NCBI GenBank assembly: GCA_015057455.1 | Contig: SVEH01000009.1 | Location: forward strand, 51,540-115,539 | Origin: Lachnospiraceae bacterium | Lineage (GTDB): Bacteria > Bacillota > Clostridia > Lachnospirales > Lachnospiraceae | Reading direction: 5' to 3' | Length of the DNA: 64,000 bases | Part shown: positions 35,318 through 44,801 of the stretch, piece by piece | How positions within the stretch are numbered: position 1 is the stretch's first letter | Layout of the letters: each line of letters opens with the position of its first letter | Notes under the pieces: model-generated | Seen by the model: the letters and a program-made list of their open reading frames with translations, nothing else | The model's database searches: none | What the model was told of the DNA's origin: nothing | Translations under genes and position numbers: made by a program

Positions 35318-35388
35318 ATTCTAATTCATTATTATCTACTCTAGTTTACAATTATTGATTCTAAACCATTATCATCTACTTTAGTTTA
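35318..35388. repeat. Two direct repeats of about 31 bp (40-bp period)
   Basis: ATTCTAATTCATTATTATCT.. at 35318-35348 recurs at 35358-35388 with about five changes, between upp and the flavodiiron gene. A local duplication in non-coding DNA. Confidence 0.75.
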
Positions 35389-35410
35389 GTCAAATAAATC
35401 TATGCTACTA

Positions 35411-36598
35411 TTAATTTTTATAATCTACCAATATTTGTGCTAACCCCTTCATCTGCTCTAAATTGACCTCACTCATTGATGACTTAATTGTAATTACATC
35501 TTCTATTAAATTAATATCCTTCATAGTAGCAATTATTTCTTTCATTTTCCTTGCCGCTGTTGGTGCCCAAGTTCCATTTTCTATAATCGCTAATGTACGA
35601 TTACGATATCCCTTATGTGCTAATCTATTAAGAAATACATCCATTGGTGTAAATACTCCCGCATCATATGAAGACGCTGCAAGTATTATTCTATCATAAC
35701 GGAATGCATCTTCTATTGCTTCTGCCATATCATCTCTTGTTAAATCTGTTGTAGCAACTTTTGCTTCACCTGCTTCTTTTAACAATTCAGCCATTTTCTT
35801 AGCTGCCTTAGCTGTATTACCATGTATAGAAGCATATGCAACTAATACACCTTTATCTTCTGGCTTATATGAACTCCAAGTGTCATATTTATTAATAAAG
35901 AATTCTAAATCATCAGCAAGTACAGGTCCATGTAAAGGACAAATCATCTCTATATCAAGTGCTGCTGCCTTCTTTAACAAGGCTTGTACTTGTGCACCAT
36001 ATTTTCCTACTATATTAAAGTAATATCTTCTTGCTTCACATGACCAAGTAGATATATCTGAAAGTATAATTTCATCATTCAACGCACCAAATTTACCAAA
36101 TCCATCAGCTGCAAATAGCACCTTGCTTTCACTATCATACGCAACCATAACTTCAGGCCAATGAACCATAGGCGCATTTACAAATGTAAGTTGGTGGCTT
36201 CCAAGGTCCAATACATCTCCTTCCTCAACCACAACTTTCCTATCTTCTATATCCATATCAAAGAACTGTCCCATGAATAAGAATGTTTTTGTATTACCAA
36301 CCACCTTCATAGATGGGTACTTATCTAATACTTCCTTTAAACTTCCTGCATGGTCTGGCTCCATATGAAGAACTACTACATAATCAGGTGTTCTTCCTTC
36401 TAAAGCTTCATCTAAATTCTTCATCCATTCATCAGTTTTACGAGCATCTGCTGTATCCATAATGGCAATCTTCTCATCCATAATAACATATGAATTATAA
36501 GATACACCCTCTGGAATAATATATTGTCCTTCGAACAAATCAAGAGTTGTATCATCTACTCCAATATATCTAATATCCTTTTTTATCTCTTTATACAT
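35411..36598 (-). CDS. Flavodiiron protein (FprA type)
   Basis: 395 residues. The N-terminal metallo-beta-lactamase-like domain has diiron ligands HMEPDHAG, NAPMVHWPEVM, FAADGFGKFG and CPLHGPV; the C-terminal flavodoxin domain begins VLVAYASIHGNTAKAAK and carries AIIENGTWAPTAAR. Such enzymes reduce O2 to water and/or NO to N2O in anaerobes; no rubredoxin domain is fused, so an external electron donor is needed. ATG 36598 (MYKEIKK) is preferred because AGGAGG lies seven bases ahead; the ATG two codons earlier is too close. Monocistronic. Confidence 0.93.
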   Translation of the reverse strand: MYKEIKKDIRYIGVDDTTLDLFEGQYIIPEGVSYNSYVIMDEKIAIMDTADARKTDEWMKNLDEALEGRTPDYVVVLHMEPDHAGSLKEVLDKYPSMKVVGNTKTFLFMGQFFDMDIEDRKVVVEEGDVLDLGSHQLTFVNAPMVHWPEVMVAYDSESKVLFAADGFGKFGALNDEIILSDISTWSCEARRYYFNIVGKYGAQVQALLKKAAALDIEMICPLHGPVLADDLEFFINKYDTWSSYKPEDKGVLVAYASIHGNTAKAAKKMAELLKEAGEAKVATTDLTRDDMAEAIEDAFRYDRIILAASSYDAGVFTPMDVFLNRLAHKGYRNRTLAIIENGTWAPTAARKMKEIIATMKDINLIEDVITIKSSMSEVNLEQMKGLAQILVDYKN

Positions 36599-36816
36599 AG
36601 ACATTCCTCCTTTTTAATAATTCTCCATTTTTTTAATATAATATAATCATCATCTACCGCTTCTTAACTAATTTAAATTAGAGTCTTAACTATCATTGCA
36701 ATATAAAAGAATAACCCTTATTATCATATAATATTTCACTTCTTTTCTCAACAATTTTTATCACGTTTAAATATGTATTTTTTTCCAATTATTTTGCAGT
36801 TCCTACAAATTATAGC

Positions 36817-39414
36817 TTATTTTAAAATAGCCTTTATTAGCTGAATTATTGGTAAATTTAATAATGCAAGTCCAAAAACTACGCCTAATTGCATACCGCT
36901 AAGTGTTGCCACCTTAAATAATGAATGTAATCCTGGAACTAGTAACACTGCTGTTATTAGTAACACTCCGATTAAGAATGCGCCTTGCAATGTTTTGTTA
37001 TTAAAGAATCCCTTCTTAAACAACATTGGCTTCTTAGACTTACAGTTATATCCATGAACTAATCTACCTAAACATAATGTTGCAAACGCCATTGTTGACG
37101 CAACTGCTGCATCTGTTTTTAAACCTACATGAAAAGCTATCATTGTTGTTAATGAAATTACCATTCCATCTAATAGAACTCGTTTTAAAAATGATTTTGT
37201 AAGCATTTGTTCATTCATTGGTCTTGGTTTTTCATTCATAACACTACTCTTATGTGGTTCTAGACCAAGAGCTATTGCAGGTAAACTATCAGTAAGTAAA
37301 TTTATAAATAATAAATGAACTGCTTGAAATGGTACTGGCAACAATCTAAGTGAAGCATATAATACAACTATAATTGCACCCAAATTACCTGAGAGCAAAA
37401 ATTGTATTGAACGTTTTATATTGGCATATACATTTCTTCCATTCTCTACAGCCTTAACGATTGTAGCAAAATTGTCATCTGTAAGTATCATAGCTGATGC
37501 ATCTTTTGACACCTCTGTACCTGTAATGCCCATTGCCACACCTATATCAGCTTGTTTTAATGCTGGTGCATCATTTACACCATCTCCTGTCATTGCAACT
37601 ATATTGCCTCTATTCTGCCAAGCTCTTACTATACGAATTTTATGTTCTGGCGAAACTCTCGCATACACCGATATATTCTCAACATATTTTTCTAACTCTT
37701 CATCTGACATTTTATCAATAACTGCACCTTCACAAGCTTCTGATTCATCTTGCAATATTCCTATTCTTTTTGCAATAGCACTTGCTGTAATCTTATGGTC
37801 TCCTGTAATCATTATAGGTTTTATTCCTGCCCTTTTACATGCAGCAACAGCTTCCATACTTTCATCTCTTGGCGGGTCCATCATAGAAATAAGACCTAAA
37901 AATACATAGTCATACTCGTCATCTAACTTAAGTTGTCTTTCTTCGTTATACTTCTTATATGCAATAGCCAATACTCTTAAACCATTTTTTGAAAACTGTT
38001 CATTTATTTTACTAATGTTCTTAATATCCTCATCTGTTATTTCCCTTATCTCTCCATTATCTTGAATATACTTAGCTCTTGGAATAATAACATCTACAGC
38101 TCCCTTAGTAACCATTGTATAACCATCTTTAAGTTTATGATATGTAGACATAAGTTTTCTATCACTATCAAATGGTATTTCGCTAATTCTTGGATATGTA
38201 TCCCTAACTCTACTAGCAGGAACACCTAAGGCATCTCCCAAGTTTATTAGTGCAGTCTCTGTTGGATCACCTATTTCTTCTCCATTAATATTAGTTGAGT
38301 CATTACAAAGAATACTGTATCTAAGCATTTGTTTATGACTTCTATTATTTACATCTATATCTTTAGCAACTATATGCTCCTCTTCAACATAATAATCTTC
38401 TACTGTCATCTTATTCTTAGTTAAAGTACCTGTTTTATCTGAACAGATTATTGATACACTACCTAAACCTTCAACAGCTTGAAGCTTTCTTATAATGGCT
38501 CCTTCTTTTGCCATTTTTTGAGTTCCAAATGAAAGAACTATAGTTACAATTGAACTTAAAGCTTCTGGAATTGCGGCTACCGCTAAAGCTATTGCAAATA
38601 AAAATGCGTCTGTTATCTTATTGCCATTTGCAACATTTACTCCAAAAACAATTGCACAAAATATCATAATTATTATAGATAACTTCTTACCAAAATCATC
38701 TAAATTAACTTGTAAAGGTGTCTTCTTATCTGCTGCACTTTTTAAAAGTGTTGCTATTTTTCCTACTTCTGTATTCATTCCTATATCAGTTACAATAAAA
38801 CTTCCTCTACCATAGGAAACAAAACTACCTGAATACACCATATTCTTTCTATCTCCAAGGGGAACTTCACCTTCTATTGGGTCTACAATTTTATCTATCC
38901 CCAAACTCTCACCTGTAAGTGCACTTTCATCCACTTTTAAACTAGCACTTTCCACAAGTCTTCCATCTGCTACTATTGCATCTCCTGCTTCTAGAAAAAC
39001 TTGATCACCAACAGTTATTTCACTGCTTAAAATCTCTACTACAACACCATTTCTTAGTACTTTAGCTGTTGGCGAAGACATTTGTTTTAAACTGTCTAGT
39101 GAACTTTCAGCCTTAAGGGTCTGTACTGTTCCTAATATTGCATTCATAGTTATAACCGCTAATATAACAACCATACTTTCAATATCTTTTAAACATCCTG
39201 AAATAACTGCTGCTATCATAAGTACTACAACTAAGAAATCTCTAAATTGGTCAAAAAATATCTGTGCCGTACTTTTTTTCTTTCCCTCTACTATCTTATT
39301 TTTACCAAACTTCTTTTGGTTTTCCCTTACTTGCTCATCTGTAAGTGGCTCTAGAGAACCATTTAATTGTTTTCTTACTTCATCAGAGCTAAGATTGTAA
39401 TGATTTTTCATCAT
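36817..39414 (-). CDS. P2-type cation-transporting ATPase under a Mn2+ riboswitch (probable Mn/Ca exporter)
   Basis: 865 residues. Actuator motif VDESALTGESLGIDK, phosphorylation site SIICSDKTGTLTKNKM, hinge MTGDGVNDAPALKQADIGVAMG, and the six-helix C-terminal membrane domain with NLLTDSLPAIALGLEP place it with SERCA/PMR1-like pumps. In helix 4 the usual PEGLP reads IPEALSSIVT. Such pumps move Ca2+ or Mn2+ out of the cell. Control by a yybP-ykoY riboswitch argues for Mn2+ export, which is inference. The frame extends 28 codons further upstream, but that DNA is the riboswitch terminator; GAGG precedes ATG 39414. Confidence 0.88.
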   Translation of the reverse strand: MMKNHYNLSSDEVRKQLNGSLEPLTDEQVRENQKKFGKNKIVEGKKKSTAQIFFDQFRDFLVVVLMIAAVISGCLKDIESMVVILAVITMNAILGTVQTLKAESSLDSLKQMSSPTAKVLRNGVVVEILSSEITVGDQVFLEAGDAIVADGRLVESASLKVDESALTGESLGIDKIVDPIEGEVPLGDRKNMVYSGSFVSYGRGSFIVTDIGMNTEVGKIATLLKSAADKKTPLQVNLDDFGKKLSIIIMIFCAIVFGVNVANGNKITDAFLFAIALAVAAIPEALSSIVTIVLSFGTQKMAKEGAIIRKLQAVEGLGSVSIICSDKTGTLTKNKMTVEDYYVEEEHIVAKDIDVNNRSHKQMLRYSILCNDSTNINGEEIGDPTETALINLGDALGVPASRVRDTYPRISEIPFDSDRKLMSTYHKLKDGYTMVTKGAVDVIIPRAKYIQDNGEIREITDEDIKNISKINEQFSKNGLRVLAIAYKKYNEERQLKLDDEYDYVFLGLISMMDPPRDESMEAVAACKRAGIKPIMITGDHKITASAIAKRIGILQDESEACEGAVIDKMSDEELEKYVENISVYARVSPEHKIRIVRAWQNRGNIVAMTGDGVNDAPALKQADIGVAMGITGTEVSKDASAMILTDDNFATIVKAVENGRNVYANIKRSIQFLLSGNLGAIIVVLYASLRLLPVPFQAVHLLFINLLTDSLPAIALGLEPHKSSVMNEKPRPMNEQMLTKSFLKRVLLDGMVISLTTMIAFHVGLKTDAAVASTMAFATLCLGRLVHGYNCKSKKPMLFKKGFFNNKTLQGAFLIGVLLITAVLLVPGLHSLFKVATLSGMQLGVVFGLALLNLPIIQLIKAILK

Positions 39415-39480
39415 CTTTTTCCTCACTTTCTTAAAAACATATATAATTTTCTTGGCAATATTGGAATTTTTTGAGAAGAA

Positions 39481-39578
39481 ACAAAAAAAGACCTCCATTG
39501 CACAATCTCCAAAACGGAGCGTTTTTACTTCACATAACCACAGCTTAAAACTGTAGTTCCTTGTGAAATAAATAATGC
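39481..39578 (-). terminator. Riboswitch expression platform with intrinsic terminator
   Basis: On the minus strand TGCAATGGAGGTCTT (from 39502) can pair with AAGACTTTTATTGCA at the 3' end of the aptamer and is followed by seven T. That pairing destroys the aptamer closing stem, so aptamer folding and termination exclude each other: ligand would switch the gene on. A nested hairpin (TTTCACA..TGTGAAG around CTACAG/CTGTGG) lies between the two arms. Confidence 0.82.
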
Positions 39579-39683
39579 AATAAAAGTCTTGCTATTTCAT
39601 TACGATACGGATAGGTTCTTCACCTAATCGTGATTGACGTAGTCGTACACATCTAAGTAGATGCTAGCTACTCCCTTTTATTT
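39579..39683 (-). ncRNA. yybP-ykoY manganese riboswitch aptamer
   Basis: Read on the minus strand, the element opens AAAGGGAGTAGC and closes AGCAAGACTTT, the paired conserved ends of yybP-ykoY. Internal conserved parts are present: ACGACTACGTCAAT and a hairpin GGTGAAGAACC-like arm (ATTAGGTGAAGAACCTAT). The class binds Mn2+ and typically controls Mn exporters. It begins just at the predicted transcription start and ends where the terminator competes for pairing. A covariance-model search would settle it. Confidence 0.88.
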
Positions 39684-39689
39684 TTTACT

Positions 39690-39718
39690 ATAGTAATATT
39701 TTTTTATCCTAATGTCAA
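39690..39718 (-). promoter_or_regulatory. Sigma-A-like promoter of the riboswitch-controlled ATPase
   Basis: Minus strand TTGACA (39713-39718), 17-bp spacer, TACTAT (39690-39695); the predicted start is at about 39683, at the aptamer's 5' edge. The remaining DNA to 39868 shows nothing. Confidence 0.8.
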
Positions 39719-39868
39719 TATATTTCTTTTAACTTTTTCTTATTTTTTTCCTAATCAATATACTAGCTAATACATTGATTTATATTTCACTCATTTAATA
39801 ATATAACCTATACATTCAATTATCTTTCACGCATCCAGCACTTTAACTTATACAACCTTATATAAATA

Positions 39869-40462
39869 TCATTTCAAATTCAGCAACTTCATTTGTAATC
39901 TATATATTTCATCTTGATATTTTTTTATTCTGTCATCACATTTCTTTATAATATATTCGCGTCTTCGCTGTACCCTATCATGAGGATCTTCTGTAACAAC
40001 ACAACGCTTTAATAATACAATTATCCAAGCCAAACTCACAACTATACCAATTAACAACAAACCTAATGTTGGATATACAAACAATGCTCCTACTGACCTC
40101 ATATCAAATATATTTATATCTTGCATTCTTGTAAAACTTGATATATTAACTGTCTTCTCAATTAATACAATTATTAATGAAAATATAATTACAAATGCTG
40201 TATATGAGCCAATTCTATGAAGATTATTCTTTTGGCTATTTAACATTAATGTTTTTATACTTTCTTCTTTATCAATTTTTTGATGATATATTTTTATCTT
40301 CATCTGAATCATATAATCGTTATCTTCAGATTCATACTTCATTGAATCTATCTCTATATTATCCTTAGGCGCAAATATTGATTTTTTTTCATATACAAAA
40401 TCTTCTACAACATATGCTTCCTCAAACTCTATATCTTTTAACTCAGGGTTCATAGTTATCAC
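39869..40462 (-). CDS. Two-helix membrane protein of unknown function
   Basis: 197 residues. An acidic N-terminus, then helices at about 85-105 (IGSYTAFVIIFSLIIVLIEK) and about 125-150 (LFVYPTLGLLLIGIVVSLAWIIVLL), and a basic coiled C-terminus (RVQRRREYIIKKCDDRIKKYQDEIYRL). The start may be GTG 40462, with GAGG four bases before, or ATG 40453. No family recognised. It sits between the DtxR-like regulator and the riboswitch-controlled ATPase on the same strand, but 277-bp and 454-bp spacers argue for separate transcription. Confidence 0.66.
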   Translation of the reverse strand: MITMNPELKDIEFEEAYVVEDFVYEKKSIFAPKDNIEIDSMKYESEDNDYMIQMKIKIYHQKIDKEESIKTLMLNSQKNNLHRIGSYTAFVIIFSLIIVLIEKTVNISSFTRMQDINIFDMRSVGALFVYPTLGLLLIGIVVSLAWIIVLLKRCVVTEDPHDRVQRRREYIIKKCDDRIKKYQDEIYRLQMKLLNLK

Positions 40463-40739
40463 GCATCCTCTGATACTTTTTCTTTTGTAAAATATTATCC
40501 ATATACAACCTTTGATAAATCCTTGTTACCATTCATTTACTATACAGATTTTATTTTACACAGTCTATTGAATTTATCGGTTGTATATTATATAGATTTA
40601 ATTCCTTTTTCTAAATTGATACTTATTTATACGCTTTCACCATCTATATATCATTCACAAAACTTCTTCTAATTATATATCTTCCTTAGTGTTCTAATCA
40701 ACGAAATATCAATTTATACACTACAATTTCATATACAAA

Positions 40740-41105
40740 CTAATCCTGCTCCATATATTTTTTAATTGCAATAAAACTTTCTTCGCTTAATACATGTTCT
40801 AACTTACATGCATCCTCTGCTGCTGTTTTTTCACTTACACCAAGTTTCTCTAATAATGCTGAAATTACAATATGTCTTTCATATATTCCTGTTGCAATTT
40901 TTAGCCCACCATCAGTTAATTTTATATAACCACTATCATCTATTGTTATATGTCCTGCATTTTTCAAATTCTTCATTGCAACACTTACACTTGGTTTTGA
41001 ATACCCTAATTCTCTTACCACATCTATTGACTTAACATTACCTTTTTCCTTTGATAACACATATATTGTCTCTAAATAATTCTCTGCTGATTCATGATTC
41101 TTCAT
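40740..41105 (-). CDS. DtxR-family metal-dependent transcriptional regulator
   Basis: 121 residues from ATG 41105, matching the family start (MKNHESAENYLETIYVLS); the open frame includes six earlier codons. A winged helix-turn-helix (SIDVVRELGYSKPSVSVAMKNLKNAGHI) is followed by a short dimer/metal domain with IYERHIVISALLEKLGV and EDACKLEHVLSEESF. The Cys-x-x-Glu-His cluster resembles DtxR/IdeR rather than Bacillus MntR, which has Glu at the Cys position. No SH3-like third domain. Probably senses Fe2+ or Mn2+ and represses uptake genes; targets are not visible here, though an Mn-riboswitch ATPase lies nearby. Confidence 0.88.
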   Translation of the reverse strand: MKNHESAENYLETIYVLSKEKGNVKSIDVVRELGYSKPSVSVAMKNLKNAGHITIDDSGYIKLTDGGLKIATGIYERHIVISALLEKLGVSEKTAAEDACKLEHVLSEESFIAIKKYMEQD

Positions 41106-41180
41106 AAATATTCTTAACTCCATTTCTACAAACTAATCTTCAGTATAATTTTTATTTGCAATAACTACATTGTATATAGT

Positions 41181-42503
41181 TTATTCCTTAGCACTAATAT
41201 AATTTATAAATTGACTAGCTGTTCTTCCTGATATACCTTGATTTGATAATTCCCATCTATTTGCCTTAGCCAATAATTCATCTTTTGGCATGTGTATACC
41301 TTGTTTCTTAGCCAATTCCAGCACAATATTCTGAAATTCCTTTGGCGTAGGCTTTGAAAAATTAATTGTTATTCCAAATCTATTAACTAGTGATAGTTTT
41401 TCTTGCATAGTATCTGAACGATGTAATCCATCGTTATTCTCACCATCACTTCTATCTTTCCAACTTTCCCTAACAATATGTCTTCTATTAGATGTTGCAT
41501 ATATTAATACATTATCTGGCTTAGTCTCCACGCCACCTTCTATTACTGCCTTTAAAAACTTATATTCAATTTCAAATTCTTCAAATGACAAATCATCCAT
41601 ATATATAATAAATCTATAATTTCGATTCTTTATCTTGGCAATAATATTAGATAAATCCTTAAACTGATGTTTATAAATCTCTATCATTCTTAAACCTTGT
41701 CCATAAAACTCATTAACAATAGCCTTTATACTTGTAGATTTACCCGTTCCACTATCGCCAAATAATAATACATTATTGGCTTTCTTGCCTTCTACAAATG
41801 CTTTAGTATTATCTATCAACTTTTGTTTTTGAATTTCATATCCAATCAAATCATCTAACATAACTGCATCCATATTATTAATAGGCTTAAATTCAATGCT
41901 ATTTTGTACATTATTGCCTATACGAAAAGCTTTATTCAAACCAAACATTCCAACACCGTAATCTCTATAAAAACTTGTTATTATGTTAAAAATATCATCT
42001 CTATTATCTTTTCTAACTTCAATCTCTTTACTTAAACTTCTAACTTTCTCACTTACATTTTTATTATACATAAGTTCTGGCTTTGTAATAGCCTTATAAT
42101 TAGATATATGGGAAAAACAATCTATTCCTAGTGTCTTCTCTAAATGAGAAAAATCATAATCAAACAATTGCATAAAAACATCAAAATCATGCTTTGCAAA
42201 ATGATTAACACTACCTTCTTTAGCACCTTGATTCTCACATGTTATGCTAAAAGGATTCTCATTGGTAATAAGTAAAAATACTATATAGTTATGCCACAAA
42301 TTATCATCAAATCCATAATCCGTAGCAAGTTCTAATAATCTTCTTATCTGAATATATACCTTTGTTGTCAATTCTTGCTTTATCGTTTCACCTGTCATGT
42401 TATCTATACTTCTAACGCTCTTACATATATCTGCTAACTTCATAAGTATAGATTCTGCATCTATATTTGAATATATTATTAATTTTGAAATTAAACGATC
42501 CAT
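41181..42503 (-). CDS. DUF815-family AAA ATPase
   Basis: 440 residues. The C-terminal two thirds match DUF815: LDDLIGYEIQKQKLIDNTKAF, Walker A LLFGDSGTGKSTSIKAI, Walker B FIIYMDDLSFEEFE, ATSNRRHIVRESW, LSLVNRFGITINF, and GISGRTASQFINYI. The N-terminal 200 residues are helical and variable. Function of the family is not established; membership in the AAA superfamily suggests a remodelling role. AGGAG precedes ATG 42503. Divergent from the ClC gene. Confidence 0.88.
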   Translation of the reverse strand: MDRLISKLIIYSNIDAESILMKLADICKSVRSIDNMTGETIKQELTTKVYIQIRRLLELATDYGFDDNLWHNYIVFLLITNENPFSITCENQGAKEGSVNHFAKHDFDVFMQLFDYDFSHLEKTLGIDCFSHISNYKAITKPELMYNKNVSEKVRSLSKEIEVRKDNRDDIFNIITSFYRDYGVGMFGLNKAFRIGNNVQNSIEFKPINNMDAVMLDDLIGYEIQKQKLIDNTKAFVEGKKANNVLLFGDSGTGKSTSIKAIVNEFYGQGLRMIEIYKHQFKDLSNIIAKIKNRNYRFIIYMDDLSFEEFEIEYKFLKAVIEGGVETKPDNVLIYATSNRRHIVRESWKDRSDGENNDGLHRSDTMQEKLSLVNRFGITINFSKPTPKEFQNIVLELAKKQGIHMPKDELLAKANRWELSNQGISGRTASQFINYISAKE

Positions 42504-42694
42504 AACAATACTCCTATCACTTATTTTTCTAATAGTATATTTATATTAGTATACATTGTTTTTATCGTATTCTCAAACCAAAATGTTATTTTTTTCCATA
42601 TTTCTTTTAATAACACTACCAATATGCCGATAATTAATATGATTTATAATATTTTTCATAGTTCCATAAAATAGCATAGAATGGGAGATGTACT

Positions 42695-44062
42695 ATGGAT
42701 AGTAAATTTTCATTTTCAAAATATATATCAGTGATGTATAAGAACTGTAAACATAATATTTTTGTTCTCCTCAAATGGCTTGTTTTATCCTCCCTAGTTG
42801 GAGTAATTTCAGGTGCTGTAGTTACTATATTTAAATTAATAATTAACTACATAACATCCTTTAGAGAAGAACATAGTTTTTTATTATTTTTCCTGCCTAT
42901 TGCAGGTTTATTAATTGTGTGGAGTTATAGCGTATGTGGTTTAAAAAAGGATCCAGGAATTAATCTTATTATATCTTCAATTCGTGACTCCAAATTAAAC
43001 ACACTTAAACAATTAAATACTAATACATCTCCTAATAAACACAATGCCCCACAGAATTCAATTATTTCTCCTGTAGTTGATGATATCTATGCTACAACCA
43101 ATGCAGTAGAGAAAACCGTACCTGTTAAACTAACTCCACTTATCTTTATTGCTACTATATTAACTCATATATGTGGTGGTTCTGCAGGTAGAACGGGAGC
43201 TGCCCTACAAATAGGTGGAAGTGTATCAAGTGGCATAGCCTCTTTACTTCAATTAGAAAAAAATGATAAAAAAATAATGATTATGAGTGGTATATCTGCC
43301 GGATTTGCAGCAATTCTAGGTACACCTATATCTGCAACAATATTCTCTATGGAAGTTGTTTGTGTTGGTAATATGCATTATCCTGCCCTTGTTCCTTGTT
43401 TATTTGCATCTATAATAGCTTCTTTTTATGCAAAGGGACTAGGTGCCAAACCAGAAAGTTTTAGAATATTAGAAACTATAGATTTTAATCTTGTAAATAT
43501 ATTAAAAATATTATTAATTGCCATTATTTGCGCACTAATAAGTATGCTGTTTTGTGTATGTCTACATACTTTTCCTAAAATATATGAAAGATTCTTCAAA
43601 AATCCTTATATAAGAATATTGGCCGGTGCTGTCATTGTTGTATTAATAAATATACTTTTAAGCACTACTGATTTTCAAGGTTTAGGACGTGGTTTAATAG
43701 TAAAAGCCATTAAAGGTGACGTTGTACCTTATGCATTTATTGTAAAATTATTGTTAACTGCGCTAACCATAGGATGTGGATTTAAAGGTGGCGAAATAAT
43801 GCCTTCCTTCGTTATTGGTTCTACTTTAGGGTGTACTTTAGGACATCTATTAGGATTATCTCCTTCTCTATGTGCAGCACTTGGGATAGCTGGTCTATTC
43901 TGTGGCGTAACTAATTGCCCTATAACTACTATATTACTTAGTTTTGAACTATTTGGTTATAACAGTGTTCTATTCTTCCTAATAGTTATTTCCATTAGCT
44001 ATATGATGTCAGGTTATAATAGTTTATATCGTGAGCAAACTATTCTTAATAACAAACTATAA
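42695..44062 (+). CDS. ClC-type chloride channel/transporter lacking the gating glutamate
   Basis: 455 residues with about ten to twelve membrane helices. Family segments are present: CGGSAGRTGAALQIGGSVSS, AAILGTPISATIFSMEV, LTALTIGCGFKGGEIMPSFVIGS and GLFCGVTNCPITTILL. In typical ClCs the first reads GxxGREGP, with Glu as the proton and gating residue; here it is GRTGA with Thr167. Without that Glu, related mutants lose proton coupling, so this may be a passive anion pathway, perhaps for another anion. No CBS domains. Start ATG 42695 after GGGAGATG. Confidence 0.85.
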   Translation: MDSKFSFSKYISVMYKNCKHNIFVLLKWLVLSSLVGVISGAVVTIFKLIINYITSFREEHSFLLFFLPIAGLLIVWSYSVCGLKKDPGINLIISSIRDSKLNTLKQLNTNTSPNKHNAPQNSIISPVVDDIYATTNAVEKTVPVKLTPLIFIATILTHICGGSAGRTGAALQIGGSVSSGIASLLQLEKNDKKIMIMSGISAGFAAILGTPISATIFSMEVVCVGNMHYPALVPCLFASIIASFYAKGLGAKPESFRILETIDFNLVNILKILLIAIICALISMLFCVCLHTFPKIYERFFKNPYIRILAGAVIVVLINILLSTTDFQGLGRGLIVKAIKGDVVPYAFIVKLLLTALTIGCGFKGGEIMPSFVIGSTLGCTLGHLLGLSPSLCAALGIAGLFCGVTNCPITTILLSFELFGYNSVLFFLIVISISYMMSGYNSLYREQTILNNKL

Positions 44063-44110
44063 TTTACAGTTTTTTATGCTCAGTCCCCATCACTAGTTAT
44101 AACATAATAA

Positions 44111-44134
44111 TAGGCTCCACTTGTGCGGAGCCTA
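44111..44134. terminator. Convergent terminator hairpin
   Basis: Stem TAGGCTCC/GGAGCCTA with an 8-nt loop between convergent genes, about 22 bp after the minus-strand stop at 44156. A near-identical hairpin occurs at 56529-56552. Confidence 0.7.
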
Positions 44135-44155
44135 AATATTGTAATTTATATTAAT

Positions 44156-44653
44156 TTAATTATTCTCTTCTGGAATGTAAGGTCCATCAACAACCTTACT
44201 TCCTGACACAACACTTGGTTCTTCATCTTGAAAATAAGTATTGTAATATGAATAAGTGTAGTCTATAACATCTCCTACCTTAACATTAGCAACATCATAA
44301 TAATGTGAAATGATTGTTGGTTGGTTATTGAATAACTCAAATCCCACTCTTCCCATTATTACTGTGTACTTCTTTCCGCCATTAACACTGTATACTAATG
44401 TATAATCCCCATCGTGTCCTTTACGGAATGTAAGATAATCTAATCTATCTACTATTAATCTATATGTAAATGTTTCTCCTGTGCCTGTTTCTTCAATATC
44501 CTCAGTTTTATCATCTTGAACAATAACTCTACTAACTTGTTTCTCTTCTGCTTCGCTTATCGCTTTCTCATTAGCTGATACTGTAACTTTTGCCATTGCC
44601 ATAATTGCAACTAAACTAAATACTGTAATACCTACCTTTAATAACTTCTTCAT
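44156..44653 (-). CDS. Secreted protein of unknown function
   Basis: 165 residues with a clear signal peptide (LLKVGITVFSLVAIMAMAKVTVSAN; cleavage after about 27). The mature part is acidic at first (DDKTEDIEETGTGE), then beta-rich with many aromatic residues (YDVANVKVGDVIDYTYSYYNTYF), suggesting a small beta-sandwich. No family recognised. GGGGAAG precedes ATG 44653; a terminator follows. Confidence 0.72.
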   Translation of the reverse strand: MKKLLKVGITVFSLVAIMAMAKVTVSANEKAISEAEEKQVSRVIVQDDKTEDIEETGTGETFTYRLIVDRLDYLTFRKGHDGDYTLVYSVNGGKKYTVIMGRVGFELFNNQPTIISHYYDVANVKVGDVIDYTYSYYNTYFQDEEPSVVSGSKVVDGPYIPEENN

Positions 44654-44801
44654 AATCTCTTCCCCTTTTTTCCTTAAACATTTCCTTTACCGTATTACAG
44701 TATATTAATCTTTCTTTAATATGTCAACAACATAAATTCAATTTTGGCACATTGTATAAAATATTCAAATACTACCTACTTTTTTGGTAAAATTGACTAT
44801 A

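Noticed and set aside
39415..39498. N-terminal extension of the P-type ATPase frame
   Set aside because: It runs through the riboswitch terminator, lacks family similarity, and a good ribosome site lies before ATG 39414.
40808..41035. Leu/His-rich frame antisense to the DtxR-like gene
   Set aside because: Composition is that of a reversed AT-rich gene; the DtxR frame is clearly real.
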